DNA of 64,000 bases from contig RHGM01000003.1 of NCBI GenBank assembly GCA_003724185.1, positions 248,001 to 312,000 of the forward strand. Direction: 5' to 3'. This document shows positions 1 through 7,777 of the stretch, piece after piece. The notes beneath the pieces are model-generated. The model was not told the origin of the DNA. It saw only the letters and a list, made by a program, of their open reading frames with translations, and searched no databases. The stretch is from Porphyrobacter sp. IPPAS B-1204 (GTDB lineage: Bacteria > Pseudomonadota > Alphaproteobacteria > Sphingomonadales > Sphingomonadaceae). The position numbers were made by a program, and so were the translations under genes. Each line of letters begins with the position of its first letter. Position 1 is the stretch's first letter.

Positions 1-396
1 CGACCGGGCAACGATCGAGCGGGTGGGCCTTGGTGAGCGGGCCAGCAGTGGCCTGGGTGAAGGTCTTTTCGCCGACATGGCAAAAGCTGCCGCTCTTTGT
101 GTAGCCAGCCGGACAAGGTGCGGAGCTTGAGGCCGGCACGAAGGCAGGCTTTGCGCCCCTCATGGGATAGCAAGTATCTCCCTTCGGGCTGGACACGTTG
201 GTCGGGTCGTTCGCCTGCGACGCACGATCGGTCCAATTTACCGGGCAGCTCCCGTTGGTCGGCTTCTTCTGCGGGTTCAGCGTCCCCTGCGCCAGCGCGG
301 GCACGGGAGTGGCGGCGACCAGCCCTGCTGCTAAAGCAGCGGCCAACGCCAGCGCCCCTCGGCCCTTGGCGCGGCCGAAAACGGATTCAAAATTCA
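1..396 (-). CDS. Exported small Cys-containing protein, C-terminus cut by window edge
   Basis: The frame opens at an ATG at 396 and is still open at base 1, so only about 132 residues are visible. The first ~36 residues are a signal peptide: a basic start, a long Ala/Leu core and a PALA-Q type cleavage site. The mature part is Pro/Ala/Ser-rich and has evenly spaced cysteines (SCPVNW, DTCYPM, APCPAGY, SFCHVG, DRCPV), which suggests a periplasmic or secreted protein held by disulfides. I do not recognise the family and assign no function. It is transcribed away from the universal stress protein gene, with about 200 bp of apparently non-coding DNA in between. Confidence 0.7.
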
Positions 397-594
397 TGGA
401 TACTTCCTCCAGCACATGACGAGCGCCGCACTTTCTAAGCGCAGCGCCCAACACACCATGCAAGGCTGGCTTTTGTTCGCGACCCCCGCCCTATCCTCGC
501 CACACCGATTTACATCGCCCGGCCCGATCTGCAAGCCACAAATCGGCATGCAAATCGCTCCAGATCAATGATATAGCCCTTCGGTCGGGGCAGA

Positions 595-1410
595 TCAGTG
601 CGCCAGCAATATCGGCATCTGCGGCGCGCTCAGCATCTTCCGCGTTACCCCGCCCAGCAGCATTTCGGCCAGCCGTGAATGGCCGTAAGCGCCCATCACC
701 ATCAGCCCGCATTCGCGCATCTGTGCCGCGGAAAACAGCGTGTCGGCGATACTTGCCTCCCCGCGCGGGATTTCCACGATCTCGCAATCGATCCCGTGGC
801 GGCTGAGGTATTTCGCGCCCTCGGTTGACGGGAAATCAAACCGCGCCTTGTCCGAAGGCTCGGCGATGCTCGCCAGCGTCACCTTGCACGAGCACGCCAG
901 CAGCGGCACGGCGGCGCGCAGTGCGTGGGCCGCTTCGGCCGAGCCGTTCCACGCCACCAACATCGGCGCGCCGACATCGAGGCTTTTGGCGTCCTCTGGC
1001 ACCACCAGCACCGGCACCGGCGCTTTCAGGGCCAGATCGCCCACCAGCGCAGAAGGCCCGCGCCCGTCAGTGCCGGCCTCCGCCGGGCCGACGATCACGA
1101 TATCGGCGAGCGGCGAGGCTTCGAGCAGGCGGTGCGGGGCGATGCCATAGGTAAAGCGCCAATCCCACGGCACGCCTTCATGTTCGAGATCACGCTCGAT
1201 CTCGGCGCGAAGCTTGTCGGCATTTTCCTTGATCACCGGCATCGCCGCCGCAATCGCCGAGCCGTAGAAATCGCCCGGTGCGAACACTTCATAGCTGACC
1301 GCCTGCAGGCAGGTGATGTGACCATTGGTCGCCCGTGCAATATCGAGCGCCACGTGCAGCCGGGCGCGCATCGCGCGGTCGTGGTCGATGTGAAGCAGAA
1401 TCGATTTCAT
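595..1410 (-). CDS. Universal stress protein (UspA family), tandem-domain
   Basis: A 271-residue cytoplasmic protein with two Usp folds in tandem. The N-terminal unit starts MKSILLHIDHD. The C-terminal unit carries the ATP-binding signature, seen as MGAYGHSRLAEMLLGG, close to the G-2x-G-9x-G pattern. Family members bind nucleotides and support survival under stress and growth arrest; the specific role here is unknown. I chose the ATG at 1410 over an in-frame start 18 bases upstream because GGGAG lies 7 bases before it. It stands alone and is divergent from the carotenoid oxygenase gene. Confidence 0.88.
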   Translation of the reverse strand: MKSILLHIDHDRAMRARLHVALDIARATNGHITCLQAVSYEVFAPGDFYGSAIAAAMPVIKENADKLRAEIERDLEHEGVPWDWRFTYGIAPHRLLEASPLADIVIVGPAEAGTDGRGPSALVGDLALKAPVPVLVVPEDAKSLDVGAPMLVAWNGSAEAAHALRAAVPLLACSCKVTLASIAEPSDKARFDFPSTEGAKYLSRHGIDCEIVEIPRGEASIADTLFSAAQMRECGLMVMGAYGHSRLAEMLLGGVTRKMLSAPQMPILLAH

Positions 1411-1560
1411 GGCATGTCTCCCATTCATGATGAGGATATTCGCCCCGAACGCCGCGACTTGCTTTGACAGGGATCAAATTTCCCCTGCGAGCATGGCCTG
1501 CGCATAGCACCTTGCCAGAGGCAAAGCCTGCGATCATTCTGGCGGCAGGGAGAGACCATC

Positions 1561-3093
1561 ATGCAGATCACGCGCCACCCGCCGGTAAAAACGTCGCTGG
1601 AGCCTTCGAACCACCCCTATCTGACAGGGCCGTGGACGCCCTTGCATGAAGAAGTGGACGTTGCCGAACTGTCCGTGATCGAAGGCGTGATCCCTGCCGA
1701 CATTGACGGCATCTATCTGCGCAACACCGAAAACCAGGTGCATCAGCCGCTCGGGCGCCATCACCCCTTCGATGGCGATGCGATGATCCATCAGGTCAAT
1801 ATCTCCGGTGGCAAGGCGAGTTATCGCAACCGATTCGTGCGCACCCATTGCTTCGAGGCGGAACAGATCGCGGGCCGCAGTCTGTGGGGCGGGTTGATGG
1901 ACCCTTGGGGCACAAGCGTGCGCCCGGGTTTCGGCGCGCATGGCGGGCTGAAGGATACAGGCTCCACCGACATCATCGTTCACGCGGGCACCGCCTATGC
2001 CACGCTCTACCAGTGCGGCGAGGCGTGGATGCTCGATCCGGTGACGCTCGGCAGCCGCGGCAAGGCGCCGTGGGTGCCATTGGACGGCATCTCGGCCCAC
2101 CCCAAGGTGGACGAGGCGACCGGCGAGCTGATGTTCTTCAACTACTCCAAGCACGCGCCTTTCATGCATTACGGCGTCGTGGACCGCACCGGGCAGCTGG
2201 TCCATTACGTCCCCGTGCCGCTGCCGGGGCCGCGCCTGCCGCATGACATGGCGATCACGCCGAACTGGTCGATCCTCAACGACATGCCGCTTTATTGGGA
2301 CGAGGAACTGCTGGGACGGAACATTCATGCCGCCCGCATCCATGACGGCGTGCCGACCCGTTTCGGCCTGATCCCCCGCCACGGTCAGACACAGGATATC
2401 CGCTGGTTCGAGGCCGCACCGACCTATGTGCTGCACTGGACGAATGCGTGGGAGGAAGGCGACGAGGTGATCCTCGAAGGCTATCACCAGGCCAAGCCCA
2501 TGCCCGATCCGCTGGAGGAAATGGGCCGTTACAGCCACATGATGGCCTATGTGGACGAACACTCCTTCCAGAGCCGCCTCCACCGCTGGCGCTTCAACCT
2601 TGTAACGGGTGAGACGCGGGAGGAGCGCCTCGGCGAGAAGATCGTCGAATTCGGGATGATCAACCCGCAATATGCCATGCAAAAGAGCCGCTACGTCTGG
2701 TCGACCACCACCCGGCCCGGCTGGTTCCTGTTCAACGGCTATGTCCGCCATGACACGCAGACGGGCGAGGAACAGGTCTACCGCCCGCCTGAAGGGGTTT
2801 ATGCCAGTGAAAGCCCGATGATCCCGCGCAAACCCGCCTCAAGTAGCGAAGCGATAGGCGAACCAGGACTCGCCACAGCAGAGGATGACGGTTACCTCAT
2901 CACCTTCCTGATCGACGAGAACACCGGCACCTCGCAATGCGCGATCCTCGATGCCTCGGACGTGACCAAGGGCCCGATCTGCCGTCTCGCGCTGCCGCAC
3001 AAGATCTGTTCGGGCACGCATTCGGTGTGGGTCGAACACGATCAGCTGCGCAAGGATGCCGCCTTTCATGCGGAGCGGTTCGCGCGCGCCTGA
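1561..3093 (+). CDS. Carotenoid oxygenase (RPE65/lignostilbene dioxygenase family)
   Basis: A 510-residue non-heme iron enzyme that would cleave carotenoids or stilbene-like substrates oxidatively. The seven-bladed propeller family is recognised by its opening (a GPWTPLHEE stretch, then IDGIYLRNTENQ) and by four histidines at family-typical positions: H180 (SAHPKV), H228 (LPHDMAIT), H292 (LHWTNAW) and H487 (GTHSVW). These would bind Fe(II). There is no signal peptide, so it is probably cytosolic or membrane-peripheral. An AGGGAGAG ribosome site precedes the ATG by about 6 bases. The substrate cannot be told from sequence: apocarotenoid or lignostilbene cleavage are both possible. Sphingomonadales are usually carotenoid-pigmented, and an ABA4-like gene lies at 36.1 kb. 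Confidence 0.88.
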   Translation: MQITRHPPVKTSLEPSNHPYLTGPWTPLHEEVDVAELSVIEGVIPADIDGIYLRNTENQVHQPLGRHHPFDGDAMIHQVNISGGKASYRNRFVRTHCFEAEQIAGRSLWGGLMDPWGTSVRPGFGAHGGLKDTGSTDIIVHAGTAYATLYQCGEAWMLDPVTLGSRGKAPWVPLDGISAHPKVDEATGELMFFNYSKHAPFMHYGVVDRTGQLVHYVPVPLPGPRLPHDMAITPNWSILNDMPLYWDEELLGRNIHAARIHDGVPTRFGLIPRHGQTQDIRWFEAAPTYVLHWTNAWEEGDEVILEGYHQAKPMPDPLEEMGRYSHMMAYVDEHSFQSRLHRWRFNLVTGETREERLGEKIVEFGMINPQYAMQKSRYVWSTTTRPGWFLFNGYVRHDTQTGEEQVYRPPEGVYASESPMIPRKPASSSEAIGEPGLATAEDDGYLITFLIDENTGTSQCAILDASDVTKGPICRLALPHKICSGTHSVWVEHDQLRKDAAFHAERFARA

Positions 3094-3226
3094 CACTGCT
3101 TTGACGCCGTGACGTCATGACCCCGGTCGAAGCGCCAACGTCGCTCGTCGCCGCCCTGCTTGCGGGTGCACGGCCCCCGGCCTAGTGCGCCGCGTTTGGA
3201 TGACTGACGTTTCGGGGACTTTTCAC

Positions 3227-5059
3227 ATGATCTTGCGCCTTGCCCTTGCCGCTTCGACCGCGCTGCTGCTGACGGGCGCGCCCGCTGTGGCCCACCCCGC
3301 CGCCGCGCCCATCCCCGCAACCGGCGCGACCACAACCGCACCCCAGACCGAACACGACAAGCTGTTCGCCCTATTCGAAGACGCCGACGCGCGCGAACTG
3401 GCGCTGAACCCGCTCAGCCGCCTGTTCCGCGGCGATGAGGACAACGCCGACCGGCTTGGCGACCTGCTGACCGATTCCAGCTTCCTTGCCAGCCGCACCG
3501 ACATCAAGCTGAACCTCGCGCTGCTCGGCGCAATCGACCGTGCCAAGCTCGATGCGACCGATGCGCTGGCCTATGACGTGTTCAAATACACGCAGGAACG
3601 TGCCCTCGAAGGCTATACCGACGAAATGCGCGCACTGACCGAGGTGCGCCCGATGAACCACTTCTACGGGTTGCATACCTTCTACCCGCAATTCGCCAGC
3701 GGCACCGGGGTCGCCCCGTTCAAGACCTTGGCCAATTACGAAGACAACCTTTCGCGCCACGATGATTACATCGCCTTCATCGACCGTGCGATCGCCAAGT
3801 TCCGCGATGGCATGGCGAGCGGTGTGGTCGAAACGAAGTTGACCGTCGGCATCATGGTCACGCAGCTCGATACCCAGCTGAAGACCCCGCTGGCGGATTC
3901 GATGTTCATGGCGCCGACCAAGGCCTTCCCCGATAGCGTTGCCGAGGCTGACCGCACCCGCCTGACGGCCGCCTACGCCGCCAAGACCGCCGAAATCTAC
4001 GCAGCCACCACGCGGCTCAGGGATTTCCTGCGCGATGAATACCTGCCCGCCGCACGCGACAGCATCGGCCTTTCCCAGATGAAGGGCGGTGACAAGCTTT
4101 ACGCCCGGCTGGTCGAGGAATCGACCACCCTGCCGCTGGACCCGGAAACGATCCACCAGCTTGGCCTGTCGGAAGTGGCGCGGATCAAGGCCGATCTGGA
4201 AAAACTGAAAAAGGAAGTGCGCTTCAAAGGCACGCTCACCCAGTTCTTCGATTATGTCCGCACCGATCCCAAGTTCCAGCCCAAGAGCCGCGAGGCGCTG
4301 ACCGAGGATTACTACCGGATCGGGCGGGAGGTTGATGGCAAGATCGGCGAATATTTCTCGCTGATCCCCAAATCCCCGCTGGAAATCCGCCCTTACGACC
4401 CTTCGACCGAGGAGTTCGAGGCTGGTGGTTCCTATCAGTCCGGTTCGGCTGACGGATCACGGCCCGGCGTGTTCTACTTCAACGCCTATGACCTGCCGAG
4501 CCGCCTGACACCGGGCAATGTCACGCTCTACCTCCACGAAGGCGCGCCGGGGCACCACTTCCAGATCAGTCTGGCGCAGGAGAACGAGGCGCTGCCCGCC
4601 TTCATGCGGTACGGCGGAACCACCGCCTATGTCGAAGGCTGGGCGCTTTATGCCGAGACGCTGGGTTACGAAATGGGCTTCTACAAGGACCCGTGGAACC
4701 GGTACGGCACGCTGCAGGACGAACAGCTGCGCGCGATGCGGCTGGTGGTCGATACCGGCATCCACGCCAAGGGGTGGACGCGGGATCAGGCGATTGCCTT
4801 CATGATGGACAATTCGGGCATGACCCGCACCGAGGTCGTCGCCGAGGTGGACCGCTACATCGCGATTCCGTCGCAGGCGCTGGCTTACAAGATCGGCGCG
4901 CTGAAGATCCAGGAGCTGCGCCAGCGGGCCGAAACCAAGCTGGGCAGGAAGTTCGACATCAAGGCCTTCCACGAGCAGGTTTTGAACACCGGCGGCCTGC
5001 CGCTGGCGGTGCTCGAAGCCAAGATCGACCGCTGGATCGCGGCCCAATCCGGCAGCTGA
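3227..5059 (+). CDS. DUF885 family exported protein with HEGxPGHH motif
   Basis: A 610-residue periplasmic or exported protein. A signal peptide of ~24 residues (MILRLALAAS... ending around AVAHP) is followed by the DUF885 domain over most of the length. The hallmark HEGAPGHH at residues 437-444, with the downstream YVEGWALYAE stretch, resembles the zinc site of gluzincin peptidases. A metal-dependent peptidase is therefore likely but unproven for most members. The frame extends to a GTG at 3185, but the ATG at 3227 is preferred because it begins a clean signal peptide and has GGGGA upstream. A strong hairpin follows the stop. Confidence 0.82.
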   Translation: MILRLALAASTALLLTGAPAVAHPAAAPIPATGATTTAPQTEHDKLFALFEDADARELALNPLSRLFRGDEDNADRLGDLLTDSSFLASRTDIKLNLALLGAIDRAKLDATDALAYDVFKYTQERALEGYTDEMRALTEVRPMNHFYGLHTFYPQFASGTGVAPFKTLANYEDNLSRHDDYIAFIDRAIAKFRDGMASGVVETKLTVGIMVTQLDTQLKTPLADSMFMAPTKAFPDSVAEADRTRLTAAYAAKTAEIYAATTRLRDFLRDEYLPAARDSIGLSQMKGGDKLYARLVEESTTLPLDPETIHQLGLSEVARIKADLEKLKKEVRFKGTLTQFFDYVRTDPKFQPKSREALTEDYYRIGREVDGKIGEYFSLIPKSPLEIRPYDPSTEEFEAGGSYQSGSADGSRPGVFYFNAYDLPSRLTPGNVTLYLHEGAPGHHFQISLAQENEALPAFMRYGGTTAYVEGWALYAETLGYEMGFYKDPWNRYGTLQDEQLRAMRLVVDTGIHAKGWTRDQAIAFMMDNSGMTRTEVVAEVDRYIAIPSQALAYKIGALKIQELRQRAETKLGRKFDIKAFHEQVLNTGGLPLAVLEAKIDRWIAAQSGS

Positions 5060-5065
5060 TGGCAA

Positions 5066-5097
5066 GCACGCGCAGCCCCGGATAGGGCAGCGCGTGC
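5066..5097 (+). terminator. Hairpin after the DUF885 gene
   Basis: GCACGCGC (5066-5073) pairs perfectly with GCGCGTGC (5090-5097), and an inner GCCC/GGGC pair extends the stem. It begins 7 bases after the stop codon. No T-run follows, so it may be a weak intrinsic terminator or only an mRNA 3'-end stabiliser. Confidence 0.45.
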
Positions 5098-5260
5098 CTC
5101 AACTCGCCGCATCAATGGCCCCGGTTGCCCGCTCCTGTGGCAGCCGGGATAGCCCCGTTCATCTGGCAGCAAGGTGTTGCTGAACAACCACGCCTCGCGC
5201 ACAACGCCAATCATGGGCCACCATAACGGGACCGCGGCCCCCACACAGGAGCAATAAGCT

Positions 5261-6166
5261 GTGACCACCATTCTTCGCCACCCGCGCAGCCTCGCGCTGA
5301 TCGCCTTGCTGGGCGCCGTTTCGGCCACCGGCCTCGCGGCCCAGACCCAGCAGCCCGCCACCGATGAGGGCGAGGTTCTGACCACCGTCTACGGCTCGTT
5401 GCCGCCGCTGGCCGAAATGGCCGAAGGGCCGAAGGTCACAGGCATCATCTCGGCACGCAGGGGCTCGCGCCTGCAAGTCACGGCGGAGGATGGCACCACC
5501 ACGATGGTGACTCTCCACCCGGAAACCGAAATCCGCACCCGCGGCGGGTTCCTCGGCATCGGCAACAAGACCTTCGACCAGAGCGCGCTGATCAACGGCC
5601 TGCCCGTGATCGTGAAGACCGGGCAGTATGGTCAGGGCCTCGTCGCCAGCGAAGTGCGCTTCACCAGCGATGATCGACAGATCGCAGCGATGATCCGCGG
5701 CGGCACCCAGCAGCAGTTCGGCGAGCAGGGCGCCGCAATCCAGCAGAATGCCGCCGCCACCGAAGCCCTGCGCGGCCGTCTGGGTGACATCGACAAGTAC
5801 AACCTGAAGAGCACCACCAACGTCTATTTCGACACCGGCAAGGCGGTGATCTCGCCCTCGGCCAAGGCAGAGCTGTGCAACGCCGCGCAGACCGCCGGCG
5901 CGAACGAAAACTCGCTGATGCTGGTGCTGGGCTACACGGATTCGACCGGCTCGCAGGAGGTCAATCAGGCGCTTTCGGAAAAGCGTGCCGCCGCCGTGGT
6001 CAACCACTTGCAGCAGGTGTGCAAGTGGAAGCCCTACCGGATGCTGACCCCCACCGGCATGGCGACCGCTGACCCGGCTGCCGACAACACCACTGTTGCC
6101 GGACGTGCGCAGAACCGCCGCGTTTCCGTGAATGTGCTCGTGAGCAAGGCGCTCGACGGGCAGTAA
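5261..6166 (+). CDS. OmpA-family outer-membrane/peptidoglycan-associated protein
   Basis: A 301-residue exported protein. The signal peptide is ~26 residues, ending at TGLAAQ. A beta-rich N-terminal domain (about residues 65-150, KVTGIISARRGSRLQVTAEDG and onward) resembles DUF5666-type modules. The C-terminal ~120 residues are an OmpA peptidoglycan-binding domain: NVYFDTGKAVIS, then the helix LSEKRAAAVVNHL and the closing GRAQNRRVSV. It probably links the outer membrane to the cell wall; I see no transmembrane barrel. Start is GTG, with AGGAG about 10 bases upstream. It ends at a perfect hairpin shared with the convergent gene. Confidence 0.82.
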   Translation: MTTILRHPRSLALIALLGAVSATGLAAQTQQPATDEGEVLTTVYGSLPPLAEMAEGPKVTGIISARRGSRLQVTAEDGTTTMVTLHPETEIRTRGGFLGIGNKTFDQSALINGLPVIVKTGQYGQGLVASEVRFTSDDRQIAAMIRGGTQQQFGEQGAAIQQNAAATEALRGRLGDIDKYNLKSTTNVYFDTGKAVISPSAKAELCNAAQTAGANENSLMLVLGYTDSTGSQEVNQALSEKRAAAVVNHLQQVCKWKPYRMLTPTGMATADPAADNTTVAGRAQNRRVSVNVLVSKALDGQ

Positions 6167-6168
6167 GC

Positions 6169-6210
6169 GTGAAGGCTGCGGCGGTGCCAGCGCGCCGCCG
6201 CAGCCTTCAC
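6169..6210. terminator. Perfect 16-bp inverted repeat between convergent genes
   Basis: GTGAAGGCTGCGGCGG (6169-6184) is the exact reverse complement of 6195-6210, with a 10-base loop. It starts 2 bases after the OmpA-family stop and contains the stop codon of the opposite gene (6207-6209). It would fold in both transcripts, so it probably acts as a bidirectional terminator, although no T-run is present on either side. Confidence 0.65.
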
Positions 6211-7031
6211 ATGATTGGCAGGCTGCCGCCGATTTGCGTGTTCGGCTTCCCGCCTTCGGGATGTGGCAGGCCCAGCACGCCATTGACGGCGCGGCGCACC
6301 GGATTGGTGCAAATGGCAGGCCCGCTGGCGTAGAAGATCCGGCCTTCCAGCGTCCGCTTCTTCGCATCCGGGTTGACAATGACTTGCCCCGCATTGCCCC
6401 CATCCCCGCCCTCGGCAATCGGATCGCAGCGGCGCAGGGCGATGGTGCCGTCCGCCTTCCGGTCAATCGCCGCGCAGACGAAGGGCTGATAGTACTCCAG
6501 AATACGGGTGTTCCAGTCGTAGGAGTCTCTTGCGTCAGACAGCACATATTGTGGGTCGCGGGGGAGCAGGTCCAGCGCGCCCGGCGCGACGCTCACCCGC
6601 GCAGGCGATTGGCCGAAATAGTCCGCGACCTGACGCGTGATCCCATCGCGGAAGCTTTGACCCGCGTACCACCGGTCAAAGGCGGCGGCGTTCGGAAACG
6701 TCACCTCTGACCGCCAGTTCACCGCGTTGCGCCAGCAGTCGCCCAGCCGCACGGTCTTGTCGCGCTGGCGGTCAACCGTCGCGCCTTCGGGCAGGCCGAA
6801 TGCCTCGCTGACCAGCGCGGTTTCATCATCGAAGTAATCGCCCTGGCTGTCGATCTGCATGATCGCGACCGGCAGGCCGATGCAGGACAGGAAGGCGAGC
6901 ACGGACAGGGCCTGCACCGGGCGACTGTACCAGATCGGCGCCGGGGTCAGGCGGTGTGCGAGCATTATCAATCCCAGCACCGCAAACGGCACCCCGAAGA
7001 TGGAGATCGTGGCGAAGGTGAACCCGGTCAT
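6207..7031 (-). CDS. Hypothetical membrane-anchored protein
   Basis: 274 residues of no family I recognise. Two hydrophobic segments lie at the N-terminus (about residues 5-25, FATISIFGVPFAVLGLIML, and about 40-60, ALSVLAFLSCIGLPVAIMQI). A ~210-residue soluble region rich in Asp, Arg and aromatic residues follows. Paired cysteines occur in GDCWRNAVNW, FVCAAID, RRCDPI and AICTNPV, which fits a periplasmic domain with disulfides. It is convergent with the OmpA-family gene and its stop lies inside the shared hairpin. The DUF6445 gene upstream is on the same strand, 53 bases away. Confidence 0.6.
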   Translation of the reverse strand: MTGFTFATISIFGVPFAVLGLIMLAHRLTPAPIWYSRPVQALSVLAFLSCIGLPVAIMQIDSQGDYFDDETALVSEAFGLPEGATVDRQRDKTVRLGDCWRNAVNWRSEVTFPNAAAFDRWYAGQSFRDGITRQVADYFGQSPARVSVAPGALDLLPRDPQYVLSDARDSYDWNTRILEYYQPFVCAAIDRKADGTIALRRCDPIAEGGDGGNAGQVIVNPDAKKRTLEGRIFYASGPAICTNPVRRAVNGVLGLPHPEGGKPNTQIGGSLPIM

Positions 7032-7084
7032 GTCGCCAGTTTAGCTGACGGTTCGCTAGAATTCGTAAATCGGCGCTTGGCCTG

Positions 7085-7768
7085 TCAGCTGCCGAACAGG
7101 AACATGTTGACCGTCAGCCGCCCCTTGGCCGGATCATCGGACAAGGCCGCAGGATCGGGGATGATCCCGGAATGCAGCTGCCGCCCGCGATACAGCGCCA
7201 GCCGGTCGGGCCGCGCCTCGACCGCGCCGATCTGTTCGAAGGCATCGCTGTCACCGTGCGGATAGGCCAGCGGCGGCGGGCCATAGTCGCGTTCGTCCTC
7301 GGCCAGCGCGGCGGCATAGGCCGCCTCACGCTCCGGCGTAATCGCCTCGAACCCGGTGCGGCGGTGGCGGTAGAAGGCCGTGCCGCCGCTGTCCGGCCCA
7401 TCCAGATAATGCATGATCGCCACCCGCCCCGCGTCGGAATGGTCATGGTGCGGAATGCGCTGGCGGGGTGAGAGCTGCTCGGGCGGCAGCGTTACCAGCG
7501 AGAACGCCGCGATCTCGCAGCTGATGCCGCGCGACAGGCCGAACACGCGGCCCATGACCTGCATCATCAGCTCGCGCCGCAGGTCGAGATAGGACGGATC
7601 GGCCAGCGCGCGCCGCCCCGGATAATCGACTCCGGCGGGGTGATACTGCGCCGCTGTCCCCATCGCCCGCAGGCGTTCGGGCTGACCGGTGAAGTTGTCG
7701 ATGATGACCAGCGGCTCGCCCTCGCGGCCCAGGCGCTCGACGGTGATGGAGGCATCGGGCAGGATCAT
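7085..7768 (-). CDS. DUF6445 family protein, putative Fe(II)/2-oxoglutarate-type oxygenase fold
   Basis: 227 residues matching the DUF6445 pattern. I see a double-stranded-beta-helix-like metal site: H107xD109 in PHHDHSD, a GGTAFYRHR strand, a distal H199 in RGRQLHSG, and a late Arg in GRLTVNMF. This is the HxD...H arrangement of non-heme iron oxygenases, but the substrate is unknown. The gene starts 9 bases after the uvrC stop on the same strand, so it is very likely co-transcribed with uvrC. Whether that reflects a role in DNA damage is inference only. Confidence 0.7.
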   Translation of the reverse strand: MILPDASITVERLGREGEPLVIIDNFTGQPERLRAMGTAAQYHPAGVDYPGRRALADPSYLDLRRELMMQVMGRVFGLSRGISCEIAAFSLVTLPPEQLSPRQRIPHHDHSDAGRVAIMHYLDGPDSGGTAFYRHRRTGFEAITPEREAAYAAALAEDERDYGPPPLAYPHGDSDAFEQIGAVEARPDRLALYRGRQLHSGIIPDPAALSDDPAKGRLTVNMFLFGS

Positions 7769-7777
7769 GCCGTCACC

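Noticed and set aside
1534-2751. A 405-residue open frame opposite the carotenoid oxygenase
   Set aside because: It is antisense to a clear enzyme gene, its protein is His/Arg/Val-biased with no domain, and long antisense frames are normal in G+C-rich DNA.
3110-3117. TGACGTCA palindrome
   Set aside because: An 8-base palindrome alone is not evidence for a bacterial operator; no second copy or promoter context was seen.
5159-6547. A 462-residue open frame opposite the OmpA-family gene
   Set aside because: It spans two real genes, contains no recognisable fold, and follows the third-position G/C bias of the sense gene.
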